NCBI GenBank assembly: GCA_910574015.1 | Contig: CAJSYQ010000011.1 | Coordinates: 33,032-97,031 of the forward strand | Length of the DNA: 64,000 nt | Source: Eubacteriaceae bacterium | GTDB lineage: Bacteria > Bacillota > Clostridia > Lachnospirales > Lachnospiraceae | Reading direction: 5' to 3' | In this document: piece by piece, positions 9,674-18,703 of the stretch | How positions within the stretch are numbered: the first letter of the stretch is position 1 | Layout of the letters: each line of letters starts with the position of its first letter | Made by a program: the position numbers and the translations under genes | The notes under the pieces: generated by a model | What the model saw: the letters and a program-made list of their open reading frames with translations, nothing else | The model's database searches: none | Told to the model about the DNA's origin: nothing

Positions 9674-9703
9674 AAGGGGTTCAAATTGGCGTCATTGAGC
9701 TAG
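9651..9703. repeat. Palindromic element, copy 2, overlapping the esterase stop
   Basis: 24-base arms at 9651-9674 and 9680-9703 pair over their full length, with two G-U-type differences, around a 5-base loop AGGGG. The core CTCAATGGC...CAATTTGA is the same as in the copy at 2260-2300. Transcribed, it would form a long hairpin directly at the esterase stop codon and could serve as a processing or weak termination site. Confidence 0.75.
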
Positions 9704-9775
9704 GTTCACATTTTGTTCAAAATAAGATCACATGGTGCACAAAGTTACATCATATTTGTTTCATATTTTTTCATT

Positions 9776-9820
9776 AGGCTGAATGGTAGAAAAAGGAAAA
9801 TTCTACAGATTCAGCCTTTT
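9776..9820 (+). terminator. Intrinsic terminator or attenuator ahead of the efflux operon
   Basis: A long stem pairs 9776-9791 (AGGCTGAATGGTAGAA) with 9801-9817, with a 9-base loop and a short mismatch, followed by TTTT. It ends about 60 bases before the MacA-like start. It either ends esterase transcription or acts as an attenuator of the efflux operon. Confidence 0.6.
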
Positions 9821-9880
9821 GTATTGGATTTGTCAGTGGCACCGGGGTACGGGCTGAAAGAACAGGAGGGTAATTTGAGA

Positions 9881-11320
9881 ATGAGAGCAACAAAATACCG
9901 GATAATCGTGATCGCCGCCGCTGCGGTGGTAATGGCAGGGGCCGCCGCTGTTATACTTGTACCGCGGTGGAAGAAGGGACAGGATAACCCGAAAGCGGCA
10001 GTTCAGGAGAACACAATCCGGCTGGCGAAGATGGATCTGACAGATTCCGTCAGCGCCACAGGTACGATAGAAAGCGTTTCTGCCAGGACAGTCAGTGCAG
10101 GGGTATCGGATGCAGAGATCCGGCAGATTAAGGTGCAGGAGGGTGACATGGTAAAGAAAGGGCAGATTCTTCTTGTTTTTGATAAAACGGATCTGGCAGA
10201 GGCAAAGGAGGAGGCAGAAAAAGATCTGGAGGACGTGAAGTCGCAGATTGATCTGGAAACCGCCACAGCCAGCAGGAAGCTAAAAGAAGCGCAGGAGAAC
10301 GCCCAGAGCGACACGGCAAGACAGGATCAGGCTGTGGCGTCGGCAAAGAAGGCCTATCAGGAGGGTAAGAAAGAAGTTTCTGCAGCAAAGGATGAAGCGG
10401 CGAAAAAGAAAGCAGAGGAATCCCTGAAACTGCTGAAAGAGGCCTATGACAAAGCGAAAAGTGAGCGGGAAAGCACGGAACAGCAGAATAGAGCAAATAT
10501 TCAGAATGCAAAGGATTCCCTGAATACAATGGAAAACAACCATCAGAAATCACTGCGGGAGGCAGAAAAAGCTGTGAAATCGGCAGAGGAAATGCTAAAG
10601 GAGTGTACGGTGAGAGCCCCTATAAGCGGTACGGTGACCAGCATAAATGTGGAAAAGGGAGACCGGTACACCGGGGGGGAAATAATGGTTATCAGCGACT
10701 GTGACAATCTGCGTGTAACGACGACGGTCAGTGAGTACGATATCAGTAAGATTGCAAAAGGGCAGCGGGCTGTGATTCTGACAGATGCTACAGGAAAAGA
10801 GGAACTGGAGGGAGAGATCACCTATGTGGCTGTCGCTGCCGGCAGCAGCTCTGCCGGGTCGGGCAGTACAGCGGGAACAGGGAATTCTTCCGCCGCCGGG
10901 TATTCCTCTTCTTCTACTGGCAGTACGGGATACGAGGTAAGAATTGAACTGAAGGAGAAAAAGGATGCCCTTCGCGTGGGAATGACTGCCAAATGCAGCA
11001 TTATACAGAAAGAGGCCGGGGATGTATTTGCCGTGCCATACGATGCGGTCCATACGGATAAGGAGGGCAATAGTAAGATTTATGTCAGGGATCCTGACAC
11101 AGGGAATCAGGAAGTTGCAGTGACGAAAGGAATGGAGAGCGACTATTATGTGGAGATCAGCGGCGAGGGGCTTACAGAAGGGCTTCAGGTTATCATTCCA
11201 TCGGATGAAACCACAGTAGATACAGATAAGGAGGACAGAGATGCTATGGGCATTGGCGATCTGATGAGCGGGAAAGGCGGCGCGGGAATGCCTGGCAGGG
11301 GCGGCGCACCGGGAAGGTAA
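9881..11320 (+). CDS. HlyD/MacA-like periplasmic adaptor of an ABC export system
   Basis: A 479-residue membrane-fusion protein. It has one N-terminal membrane anchor (about 6-28), a biotinyl-lipoyl-like half-motif (about 60-105), a long charged coiled coil (about 105-220), a second lipoyl half (TVRAPISGTVTSINVEKGD) and a beta-barrel part. A Ser/Gly/Ala-rich stretch at about 317-348 interrupts the barrel, and the tail is Gly-rich, both unusual for the family. ATG 9881 is chosen because GGAGG lies ten bases upstream and the anchor follows directly; the open frame from 9713 runs through the hairpin. It forms an operon with the ATPase and permease that follow, the MacA-MacB arrangement. Confidence 0.87.
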   Translation: MRATKYRIIVIAAAAVVMAGAAAVILVPRWKKGQDNPKAAVQENTIRLAKMDLTDSVSATGTIESVSARTVSAGVSDAEIRQIKVQEGDMVKKGQILLVFDKTDLAEAKEEAEKDLEDVKSQIDLETATASRKLKEAQENAQSDTARQDQAVASAKKAYQEGKKEVSAAKDEAAKKKAEESLKLLKEAYDKAKSERESTEQQNRANIQNAKDSLNTMENNHQKSLREAEKAVKSAEEMLKECTVRAPISGTVTSINVEKGDRYTGGEIMVISDCDNLRVTTTVSEYDISKIAKGQRAVILTDATGKEELEGEITYVAVAAGSSSAGSGSTAGTGNSSAAGYSSSSTGSTGYEVRIELKEKKDALRVGMTAKCSIIQKEAGDVFAVPYDAVHTDKEGNSKIYVRDPDTGNQEVAVTKGMESDYYVEISGEGLTEGLQVIIPSDETTVDTDKEDRDAMGIGDLMSGKGGAGMPGRGGAPGR

Positions 11321-11331
11321 GGAGGCGGGGA

Positions 11332-12042
11332 ATGGAGAGGAATCGTACAATAATTGATCTGCAGCATATCGTTAAGAGATTTTACATTGGCAGACCCAAT
11401 GAGCTTGAAATCCTGCATGGCATAGACATGCAGGTGGAAGAGGGTGAATTTATCTCCGTTGTGGGGGAGTCTGGTTCTGGTAAATCCACGCTGATGAATA
11501 TTATCGGTGCCCTTGACCGGCCCACAGAGGGGAAGTATCTTTTTGGCGGCACGGATATCTGCCGCACAAAGGATAGGCGGCTGTCCGAGATCAGGAACCG
11601 TCAGATCGGTTTTGTCTTTCAGACATACAATCTTATTGCCCGGACTTCGGCGTTGTCCAACGTAGAGCTTCCGATGCTCTATGCGGCAGTACCCCGGAGG
11701 GAGCGTACCAGGAGGGCGGAAGAACTGCTGGAAATGGTTGGCATGAGGGACCGGATGGCGCATCATCCCGATGAACTGTCTGGAGGTCAGAAGCAGCGTG
11801 TAGCCATCGCCCGGGCCATGGCAAATGATCCTGACCTCCTTTTGGCGGATGAACCGACGGGGGCTCTGGATTCAGAGACCAGCCGTGTGATCATGGATAT
11901 TTTTCACCGGCTGCACAGAGAGAAGGGGAAAACCATCGTGCTTATTACACATTCCATGGAACTTGCAGAGGAGACGGAGAGAATCGTCACGATTCGGGAC
12001 GGACAGATTACCGGAGAAAAAAGGAGGGAGCTGGTATGCTGA
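11332..12042 (+). CDS. ABC transporter ATP-binding protein (MacB/LolD type)
   Basis: A 236-residue nucleotide-binding domain that powers the adjacent permease. Walker A (GESGSGKST, about 44-52), the Q-loop (FVFQTYN), the signature LSGGQKQR, Walker B (LLLADEPTGALD) and the switch histidine (ITHSM) are all intact, and LSGGQ/ADEPTGALDS is typical of the MacB/LolD/FtsE branch. It starts 12 bases after the adaptor and overlaps the permease by seven bases. The likely substrates are peptides, lipids or macrolide-like compounds, but none can be named. Confidence 0.93.
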   Translation: MERNRTIIDLQHIVKRFYIGRPNELEILHGIDMQVEEGEFISVVGESGSGKSTLMNIIGALDRPTEGKYLFGGTDICRTKDRRLSEIRNRQIGFVFQTYNLIARTSALSNVELPMLYAAVPRRERTRRAEELLEMVGMRDRMAHHPDELSGGQKQRVAIARAMANDPDLLLADEPTGALDSETSRVIMDIFHRLHREKGKTIVLITHSMELAEETERIVTIRDGQITGEKRRELVC

Positions 12043-13328
12043 TCTGGGAAAATATAAAGCTTGCCCTGGGTGGACTGTTGTGCAATAAAATGCGTTCTCT
12101 ACTGACTATGCTGGGAATCATAATCGGGATCGGCTCCGTTATTGCTATTATGACAGTGAGTACTTCGCTGACCAGCTCTATTACAGATACCTTTGCCGAA
12201 TTGGGAGCAGGTAATGTTACCGTGGGGCTGAAAAAACAGTCAGAGGGTGTGGAGGTGCGGAGCAATGGCATGCGGTTTGGCGCCTCGAACCGTCAGATCA
12301 GTCTGGAGGAAGAGGACCGGATAACCGATGAAATGATAGATGCTCTCAAAAGTCAGTTTTCTACAAAGATAGATTCTATTGCGCTGGAAGAATCCGCGGG
12401 CAGCGGGATCGTAAGATCAGGAGAAGATACCGCAAATGTGCAGGTATCGGGTATCAATGCCAGTTTTTTTAAAGCAAGGGATATCACATTGCTGGCGGGA
12501 CGGCGCCTGACAGATGCCGACTTGGATGGCGCCAGAAGTGTAATTATGGTCTCGGATAAGACAGTCCAAAATATCTTTGGCGGAGATTTAGATGAGGCGC
12601 TGAACCAGGAGATCAATATCGACATCAATGATATCTATTACAGCTTTTACATTGTGGGCATTTATCAGTATGAGGGGGAAGAATCCTTTACGGCGGAATC
12701 GGAAGAGGATGTGGTCACAAGCGCCTATATTCCCATTACAACGGGAAAAAGACGGCTGCATACAGATGACGGTTACGAACAGTTTACCATTGTGACAGAT
12801 CCTTCTGTAGAAAGCGTTGCCGATTTTGCGGATGAGGCAGAGCGTTATTTGAACCGCAGCTTTTATGCCGGGGATGAGGATTATCAGATAAGTACAACTA
12901 CAATGAGTACCATGACGGATTCCATGAACGAGACGATTGGGACGGTATCCATTGCGATAGCCATCATTGCCGGAATCTCTCTTCTCGTAGGAGGCATCGG
13001 GGTGATGAACATCATGCTTGTCTCGATCACAGAACGAACCAGGGAGATTGGCACACGGAAGGCCCTGGGAGCCAAAAACAGTTCCATCCGTCTGCAGTTT
13101 ATTGTGGAATCTGTTGTACTATGCCTGATGGGGGGGATCCTGGGAATCCTGCTGGGAACTGCCCTGGGAGCCGCGGCGGCTTCCTTTCTCGGCTATTCTG
13201 CGGCGGCACCAGTTATGGCTGTTATAGCCGCTGTCCTGTTTTCCATGGTTATCGGAATCTTTTTTGGATATTATCCCGCAAATAAGGCCGCGAAATTAGA
13301 TCCCATCGATGCGCTTGGCTATGAATAG
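12036..13328 (+). CDS. MacB-like ABC transporter permease (FtsX-type)
   Basis: This 430-residue protein has one N-terminal membrane helix (about 20-45), a large extracytoplasmic domain (about 45-300) and three C-terminal helices, the MacB/FtsX topology. The segment before the second helix (SIAIAIIAGISLLVGGIGVMNIMLVS) and TERTREIGTRKALGA are family hallmarks. In MacB itself the ATPase is fused to this domain; here it is a separate upstream gene. With the adaptor and ATPase it should form a complete Gram-positive MacAB-like pump. Confidence 0.92.
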   Translation: MLIWENIKLALGGLLCNKMRSLLTMLGIIIGIGSVIAIMTVSTSLTSSITDTFAELGAGNVTVGLKKQSEGVEVRSNGMRFGASNRQISLEEEDRITDEMIDALKSQFSTKIDSIALEESAGSGIVRSGEDTANVQVSGINASFFKARDITLLAGRRLTDADLDGARSVIMVSDKTVQNIFGGDLDEALNQEINIDINDIYYSFYIVGIYQYEGEESFTAESEEDVVTSAYIPITTGKRRLHTDDGYEQFTIVTDPSVESVADFADEAERYLNRSFYAGDEDYQISTTTMSTMTDSMNETIGTVSIAIAIIAGISLLVGGIGVMNIMLVSITERTREIGTRKALGAKNSSIRLQFIVESVVLCLMGGILGILLGTALGAAAASFLGYSAAAPVMAVIAAVLFSMVIGIFFGYYPANKAAKLDPIDALGYE

Positions 13329-13364
13329 AAAAGAGGGCGGAGAGGGGCAGGCGACAGAAAATTC

Positions 13365-13393
13365 TTGAAAAGAACATTTGTTTGTGCTATACT
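13365..13393 (+). promoter_or_regulatory. Sigma-A promoter for the topoisomerase genes
   Basis: TTGAAA (13365-13370) and TATACT (13388-13393) are separated by 17 bases. They lie between the permease stop and the topoisomerase start at 13454 and support that internal start over the longer open frame. Confidence 0.75.
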
Positions 13394-13453
13394 ATACTTC
13401 ATCGTTGCTGCCAGGACGGCAGCAGAAAGAAAGCCGGAAGGGGTTCAAAACAG

Positions 13454-15388
13454 ATGAGTGAGAGTTATAGCGGAAGTGATATTGTTATACTGGAGGGGCT
13501 GGAAGCGGTGCGGAAACGACCGGGCATGTATATTGGCAGCACCGGAACGAGAGGGCTCCATCACATGATATGGGAAATACTGGACAATGGGATCGACGAG
13601 CATCTGGCAGGGTTCTGCACGGAATTGCACCTGACGCTGAAGAAAGACGGCGGTGTGGTGGTGGAGGACAACGGGCGGGGAGTGCCTGTGGATCTTCATC
13701 CGGCTAAGAAGATTCCCACGGCGCGTGTCGTCTATACGATACTGCACGCCGGAGGGAAATTCAGCAGTGATGTCTATAAGGTGTCAGGCGGCCTCCACGG
13801 TGTGGGGGCTTCCGTGGTCAATGCGCTGTCAAAGCATATGATCGTTGAGATCCGGCGGGATGGGAAGGTCTATCAGGATGAATACAAAAACGGAGGCCGG
13901 CCGGTGACGGCTCTGGACAAGGGAATGCTCCCGGTCACCGGAAAGTGCCCGAAGGCGGATACGGGGACGAGAGTAACCTTTTATCCGGATGATGCGATCT
14001 TTGAGACAGTGGAATTCAAGCCGGAGACCATTCGCAAGAAATTGAAAGAGATCGCCTATCTCAACAAAAACCTAAAGATCGTGTTCCGTGACGAGCACAC
14101 AGGGGAGGAATCCACCTATCTGGAAGAGTTCGGCATACAGAGCTATGTCAAATATATCAACCGGGATGCGGCAGTCCTGCATGATGACGTGATCTACATA
14201 GAGGGAAGGAGCGGCGACATCGAAGTCGAGGTCGCCTTTCAGTATACACAGAATTACAGCGAACAGATCAACTCCTACTGCAACCGGATCAATGTGGCGG
14301 ACGGAGGAACCTTGGTGACGGGCTTTAAGACCGCCCTGACCCGGGTGATGAACCAGTATGCCAGAGAGCTGAATTTTTTGAAAAACAATGAGGATAATTT
14401 CGATGGGAAAGATATCCGGAACGGCATCGTAGCGATTGTCTCCATCAAGCATCCGGATCCCCAGTTTGAGAGCCAGACAAAGAATAAGCTGGGCAATACG
14501 GATGCCAAGACCGCTGTGGATGAGGTGTTCAGCACGGAGGTACAGAGGTATCTGGATAAAAATGTGGAGGTGCTGCGGCGGATCCTGGAAAATGTCCACA
14601 AATCCTTTAAGGCCAGGACGGCCAGCGACAAGGCGCGCAAATCCGTACTGAAGCAGCTTATGGATGTGGACACCAAGAGCAAGCTGGCTGCCTGTTCATC
14701 CAAAAAACCAGAGGAATGCGAGATTTATATCGTAGAGGGAGATTCTGCCGGCGGCACCGTCAAGACGGCACGCAACCGCAGGACACAGGCTGTGCTGCCC
14801 CTGCGGGGGAAGATTCTGAATGTGGAGAAGGCACCCTTGGAAAAGATTCTGGTGAACAATGAGATAAAGACGATGATCGCCGCCTTTGGCTGCGGGATCG
14901 GAGATAATTTTGACATCAGCCGGCTCCGGTATGATAAGATCATTATCCTTACCGATGCCGATGTGGACGGCGCACACATCAGTACCCTGCTCCTGACATT
15001 CTTTTACCGGTTTATGCCGGAGCTTATCTATCAGGGCAAGGTGTACCGGGGCCTGCCGCCGCTGTACAGGGTATCCTATGAGGAGGCGAAGGCGAAGAAG
15101 AAAAAGCAGAAGGTATCGGAATATCTCTTCAATGACTTCGAACTGGAGAAGTTTAGGAAGACCGGAAGGAAGATACTGGAGCTGCAGCGTTATAAAGGAC
15201 TGGGGGAGATGGATGATACCCAGCTCTGGGAGACAACGCTGGATCCGGACAGCCGGATTCTGGCGCAGGTATCCATCAGCGATACCGTAGAGGCAGATGA
15301 GATCACGGATGTCCTTATGGGCAGCAATGTACCGCCCCGCCGGCAATTTATCATGCAGGAGGCACGGTATGCCAATCTGGACGTGTAG
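13454..15388 (+). CDS. parE: Type IIA topoisomerase ATPase subunit (ParE/GyrB family)
   Basis: A 644-residue GHKL-ATPase and TOPRIM subunit. The ATPase domain shows EILDNGIDEH, EDNGRGVPVD and GGLHGVGASVVNALS. The TOPRIM domain shows EGDSAGG, PLRGKILNVEKA and DADVDGAHI, and the C-terminal QRYKGLGEMD is present. It pairs with the breakage-reunion subunit 15 bases downstream. I prefer topoisomerase IV (chromosome decatenation) because the surroundings lack the dnaA-recF context of the main gyrase operon, but GyrB cannot be ruled out. ATG 13454 lies downstream of the promoter; the open frame from 13382 includes the -10 box. Confidence 0.85.
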   Translation: MSESYSGSDIVILEGLEAVRKRPGMYIGSTGTRGLHHMIWEILDNGIDEHLAGFCTELHLTLKKDGGVVVEDNGRGVPVDLHPAKKIPTARVVYTILHAGGKFSSDVYKVSGGLHGVGASVVNALSKHMIVEIRRDGKVYQDEYKNGGRPVTALDKGMLPVTGKCPKADTGTRVTFYPDDAIFETVEFKPETIRKKLKEIAYLNKNLKIVFRDEHTGEESTYLEEFGIQSYVKYINRDAAVLHDDVIYIEGRSGDIEVEVAFQYTQNYSEQINSYCNRINVADGGTLVTGFKTALTRVMNQYARELNFLKNNEDNFDGKDIRNGIVAIVSIKHPDPQFESQTKNKLGNTDAKTAVDEVFSTEVQRYLDKNVEVLRRILENVHKSFKARTASDKARKSVLKQLMDVDTKSKLAACSSKKPEECEIYIVEGDSAGGTVKTARNRRTQAVLPLRGKILNVEKAPLEKILVNNEIKTMIAAFGCGIGDNFDISRLRYDKIIILTDADVDGAHISTLLLTFFYRFMPELIYQGKVYRGLPPLYRVSYEEAKAKKKKQKVSEYLFNDFELEKFRKTGRKILELQRYKGLGEMDDTQLWETTLDPDSRILAQVSISDTVEADEITDVLMGSNVPPRRQFIMQEARYANLDV

Positions 15389-15403
15389 GGAATGGAGGGT
15401 AAG

Positions 15404-17677
15404 ATGAGCGCGAACACAGAAAATATAATTCAGTTAGATTTCTCGGAGGAGATGAAAACCTCATACCGCGACTATGCCATGAGTGTCATAATCGCCCGGG
15501 CCGTACCGGATGTAAGGGATGGCATGAAGCCGGTTCAGAGAAGGATCCTGTATGCCATGAAGGAACTGGCGCTGTCCCCAGACAGGCCCCACAGAAAAAG
15601 CGCCCGTATCGTCGGTGACACCATGGGCAAATACCATCCCCATGGAGACAGCTCCATCTATGATGCCCTGGTACATATGACGGAGGACTACTCGCTGAAT
15701 GTGCCGCTGGTGGACGGGCATGGCAATTTCGGTTCCATAGACGGGGACGGGGCGGCGGCCATGCGGTACACCGAGGCGCGGCTGTCCCCGGCAGCCATGA
15801 CGCTGCTTGACAATCTGGACAAGGGTCTCGTGGATTTTATACCGAACTTTGATGACAGCGAAAAGGAGCCGGTGGTACTGCCCGCAATGATCCCGAATCT
15901 TCTTATCAACGGAACCACCGGAATCGCCGTAGGCATGGCCACGAATATTCCGCCCCACAATGCCGGGGAGATCATCGATGCCGTGATTGCCTATATGGAC
16001 CGGCCGGGAATTTCCATTGATAAACTGATGGATTATGTGCCGGCTCCGGATTTCCCCACCGGCGGGACAATTATAAACCAGTCGGATATGCGGGAAATCT
16101 ACTCATCCGGGGAGGGACGGATCCGCCTGCGGGCCAGAACCGAGATTGAGAAAGGGGAGAACGGAAGAAAGAATATTATTATAACTGAGATCCCTTATAC
16201 GATTTCCGGCAACAAGGCGAAGCTGGTGGAGAACCTGGCCTCCCTGGCAAGGGAAAAGGTATTTGATGAGATATATGATGTCCGGGACGAATCCTCCAAA
16301 GAGGGGATCCGTATCGTTATCGAGGTGAAGAAGGACCGGGATATTGAAAACCTTCTAAACGGATTATATAGAAAGACCCAGATGGAGGATACCTATGGCG
16401 TCAATCTCCTTGCCATCAAGCCGACGGCCGGCGGCAGCGGGGAACCGAAGGTATTCGATCTCAAATCCATGATCGAGGAATTTGTTCTGTTTCAGGAGGA
16501 ATTGTATACAAGGGAATACCGGTTCCTTCTGGAGAAGGCAAGGAAAAGGCTGGAGATCGTGGAGGGACTGATGAAGGCCACGGATGTGATCGATCTGATC
16601 ATTGAGATCCTTCGGGGATCCTCTTCTGTGAAGCAGGCGAAGAATTGTCTGATCCGGGGAGAGACGGAGGGGATCCAGTTTAAGAGCGCTGCCTCTGAGA
16701 GGCAGGCAGAGACCCTGCTTTTCACCGAGCCCCAGGCGGATGCCATACTGGCCATGCAGCTCAGCAAGCTGATCGGACTGGAGATCCTGAAACTCCATGA
16801 GGAAAATGAAACCCTTCTGGCCAATATCAGTGAGTATGAGACGATCCTCTCCGATGTGAGGGAATTGTATAAAGTGATCAAGGGCCGGCTCCGGGGATAT
16901 AAGAAAAAATTCGCCTCGGCAAGGAAGACCATGCTGACCGATACGACGGCAAAGGCTTATGTGGAAAAGGTTGTGGTAGAGGACCTGTATATCTGTATCG
17001 ACCGGTTTGGATATACAAAGGCGGTGGACGCGGCTGCCTTTGGAAGGGCAGCAGAGGAAGTGAAACAGGAATTCTCCCAGATTGTCAGGATGAAGAATAC
17101 GGACAGGCTCTGCATTTTCACAAAGGCAGGAGTGATGTATCAGGTAAAGGCGGATAAGATCCCCCGCTGCAGGATGAGGGATAAGGGAACGCTGATCCAT
17201 ACCCTCTGTAAGATGGACAACCAGGATGAAGCTCTGCTGTATGTCTGTTTTGAAGAGCTTTTTGAAGCTATGCTTATGTTTACAACGAAAAGCGGGTATA
17301 TTAAACTGGTATCCGGCGTGGAATTTGAGACGTCGCGCCTTCAGGTGGCCTCTACAAAGCTGGATGCCGGAGATGAACTGGCGGGAGTTTCCCTGCTTTC
17401 TGCGGCAGATATTCTGGCAGATAACAGAAAGGTGATCCTTCTGACCGATAGAGGACTGTCCCTTGGCTTTCCTGTCAGTGAGGTCAGTGAATTTAAGAAG
17501 ACCAGCCGGGGAGTGAAAGCCATCGCTCTGGAGGGGGAGGATCTTGTGGCTTATGCCGCAGCAGTGGAGCAGACAGCAGAGACCTTCTGCTTCAAGGGCA
17601 GGACGCTGAACGCCCGGCGGGTGCGGAGCCGGCACAGGGCGGCCAGGGGACATAAGGCGTCGCTGGATGTGCAGTGA
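15404..17677 (+). CDS. parC: Type IIA topoisomerase breakage-reunion subunit (ParC/GyrA family)
   Basis: A 757-residue subunit that cuts and rejoins DNA through the active-site tyrosine in AAAMRYTEARLS (about residue 122). The quinolone region HPHGDSSIYDA keeps both serines. A coiled coil (about 420-480) and a C-terminal beta-propeller-like part follow. No clear GyrA box (QRRGGKG) is seen at the C-terminus, which favours ParC. GGAGG five bases before ATG 15404 fixes the start. The C-terminus is short and basic. It is cotranscribed with the ATPase subunit. Confidence 0.87.
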   Translation: MSANTENIIQLDFSEEMKTSYRDYAMSVIIARAVPDVRDGMKPVQRRILYAMKELALSPDRPHRKSARIVGDTMGKYHPHGDSSIYDALVHMTEDYSLNVPLVDGHGNFGSIDGDGAAAMRYTEARLSPAAMTLLDNLDKGLVDFIPNFDDSEKEPVVLPAMIPNLLINGTTGIAVGMATNIPPHNAGEIIDAVIAYMDRPGISIDKLMDYVPAPDFPTGGTIINQSDMREIYSSGEGRIRLRARTEIEKGENGRKNIIITEIPYTISGNKAKLVENLASLAREKVFDEIYDVRDESSKEGIRIVIEVKKDRDIENLLNGLYRKTQMEDTYGVNLLAIKPTAGGSGEPKVFDLKSMIEEFVLFQEELYTREYRFLLEKARKRLEIVEGLMKATDVIDLIIEILRGSSSVKQAKNCLIRGETEGIQFKSAASERQAETLLFTEPQADAILAMQLSKLIGLEILKLHEENETLLANISEYETILSDVRELYKVIKGRLRGYKKKFASARKTMLTDTTAKAYVEKVVVEDLYICIDRFGYTKAVDAAAFGRAAEEVKQEFSQIVRMKNTDRLCIFTKAGVMYQVKADKIPRCRMRDKGTLIHTLCKMDNQDEALLYVCFEELFEAMLMFTTKSGYIKLVSGVEFETSRLQVASTKLDAGDELAGVSLLSAADILADNRKVILLTDRGLSLGFPVSEVSEFKKTSRGVKAIALEGEDLVAYAAAVEQTAETFCFKGRTLNARRVRSRHRAARGHKASLDVQ

Positions 17678-17712
17678 CATGCCGGCGGGAAAAGAAAAAA
17701 ACGAAAAAAAGC

Positions 17713-17739
17713 TAAGATATCCCGGCAATTGTCCGATAA
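17713..17739 (+). promoter_or_regulatory. SigD (sigma-28) promoter of the flgM operon
   Basis: TAAG (17713-17716), 15 bases, then TCCGATAA (17732-17739), a close match to the consensus TAAA-N15-GCCGATAA. It lies 78 bases before flgM. The promoter at 61232-61258 has the same TAAG and spacing. Confidence 0.85.
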
Positions 17740-17817
17740 ATATATTAAGACAGAGGAGCCTGCAGGGGAGAAATCCTCTGTTGGAGATTATTTCGTTGGA
17801 AGAATGGAGGAAGGATT

Positions 17818-18087
17818 ATGAGAATTGATGCATACATGCAGGTAAGTCAACTCTATAAAACCAACAAGACCAAGAGAGACATGAAGTCGGAGACGAAGGA
17901 TGGCAGAGATTCTCTGGAAATTTCTGATTTTGGCAGTGCCTACCAGGTTGCGAAACAGGCTGCAGAGCAGGGAGAACCGGTGCGCGCTGACCGCATAGAG
18001 GAGATTCGGGCGCAGATGGCAGCAGGAACATACAATGTCTCGATTGAGGATGTTGCTGATAAACTGGCTGACCAGCTGCTTGCTTAG
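17818..18087 (+). CDS. flgM: Anti-sigma-28 factor FlgM
   Basis: An 89-residue protein that binds SigD and holds it inactive until the hook-basal body is complete, when FlgM is exported or released. The C-terminal half (RADRIEEIRAQMAAGTYNVSIEDVADKLADQLL) is the conserved sigma-binding part; the N-terminal half is polar and probably disordered. It heads the flagellar block with its own SigD promoter, which gives feedback control. GGAGG lies shortly before the ATG. Confidence 0.88.
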   Translation: MRIDAYMQVSQLYKTNKTKRDMKSETKDGRDSLEISDFGSAYQVAKQAAEQGEPVRADRIEEIRAQMAAGTYNVSIEDVADKLADQLLA

Positions 18088-18130
18088 CGCAGATCTGCTG
18101 CATAGAACAGACTGACGGGAGGAAGAACTT

Positions 18131-18646
18131 TTGGCTAGCTTGATGGAAGAGCTGATCACAACTCTGGATGCGGAAGAGGTCTTGTACAGGCAGCTGATTC
18201 CCATAGAGGAGAATAAGACCAGGGCGATCATTGCCAATGATCTGGATTCTCTCCGGGCGATCACGGCGCAGGAGCATGATCTGGTGGATCAGACGTCGGC
18301 ACTGGAACACAAACGCGAGCAGGTGGCAGTGGACATTGCCACTGTTCTCGGGAAGGATCCAAAGACGATTACGCTGGAACAGATTGCGGAGGCGCTGAAG
18401 AATCAGCCAGAGGATCAGAAAAAGCTGCAGCTCATACATGACCGTCTCAAGAAGACGGTGGGGCGGCTGCAGGAGTTAAATGAACAAAACGGGGTTTTGT
18501 TGAAAGAAGCCATGGAAATGGTTGAATTTAATATGAATGTGATAAGAAGTACACGGATGTCTTCGGGGAGCAGCAACTATTCCAGCAGTGCCGCAGAGGT
18601 TGAGGGAATGGCACCACAGCATGGAGTATTTGATGCAAAGCAGTAG
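18131..18646 (+). CDS. flgN: FlgN-type chaperone for hook-associated proteins
   Basis: A 171-residue, mostly helical acidic protein (FlgN family) that escorts FlgK and FlgL to the export gate. The pattern of long amphipathic helices (LMEELITTLDAEEVLYRQLI...) and its position between flgM and flgK are typical. The start is TTG 18131, with GGAGG about eight bases upstream; ATG 18143 is an alternative. The Ser-rich C-terminus is probably flexible. Confidence 0.8.
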   Translation: MASLMEELITTLDAEEVLYRQLIPIEENKTRAIIANDLDSLRAITAQEHDLVDQTSALEHKREQVAVDIATVLGKDPKTITLEQIAEALKNQPEDQKKLQLIHDRLKKTVGRLQELNEQNGVLLKEAMEMVEFNMNVIRSTRMSSGSSNYSSSAAEVEGMAPQHGVFDAKQ

Positions 18647-18703
18647 CTGAGATAGACATCCGTGTATCTCTGTTCTAGTAGATAAAAGGAAGGGGTTATT
18701 GAT

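Noticed and set aside
14696..15346. Reverse-strand open frame opposite the ParE-like gene
   Set aside because: Shadow of the TOPRIM-coding region.
16364..17728. Long reverse-strand open frame opposite the ParC-like gene
   Set aside because: It is a shadow of the topoisomerase gene: the other strand has full conserved motifs, and the reverse product has no recognisable domain or ribosome site.
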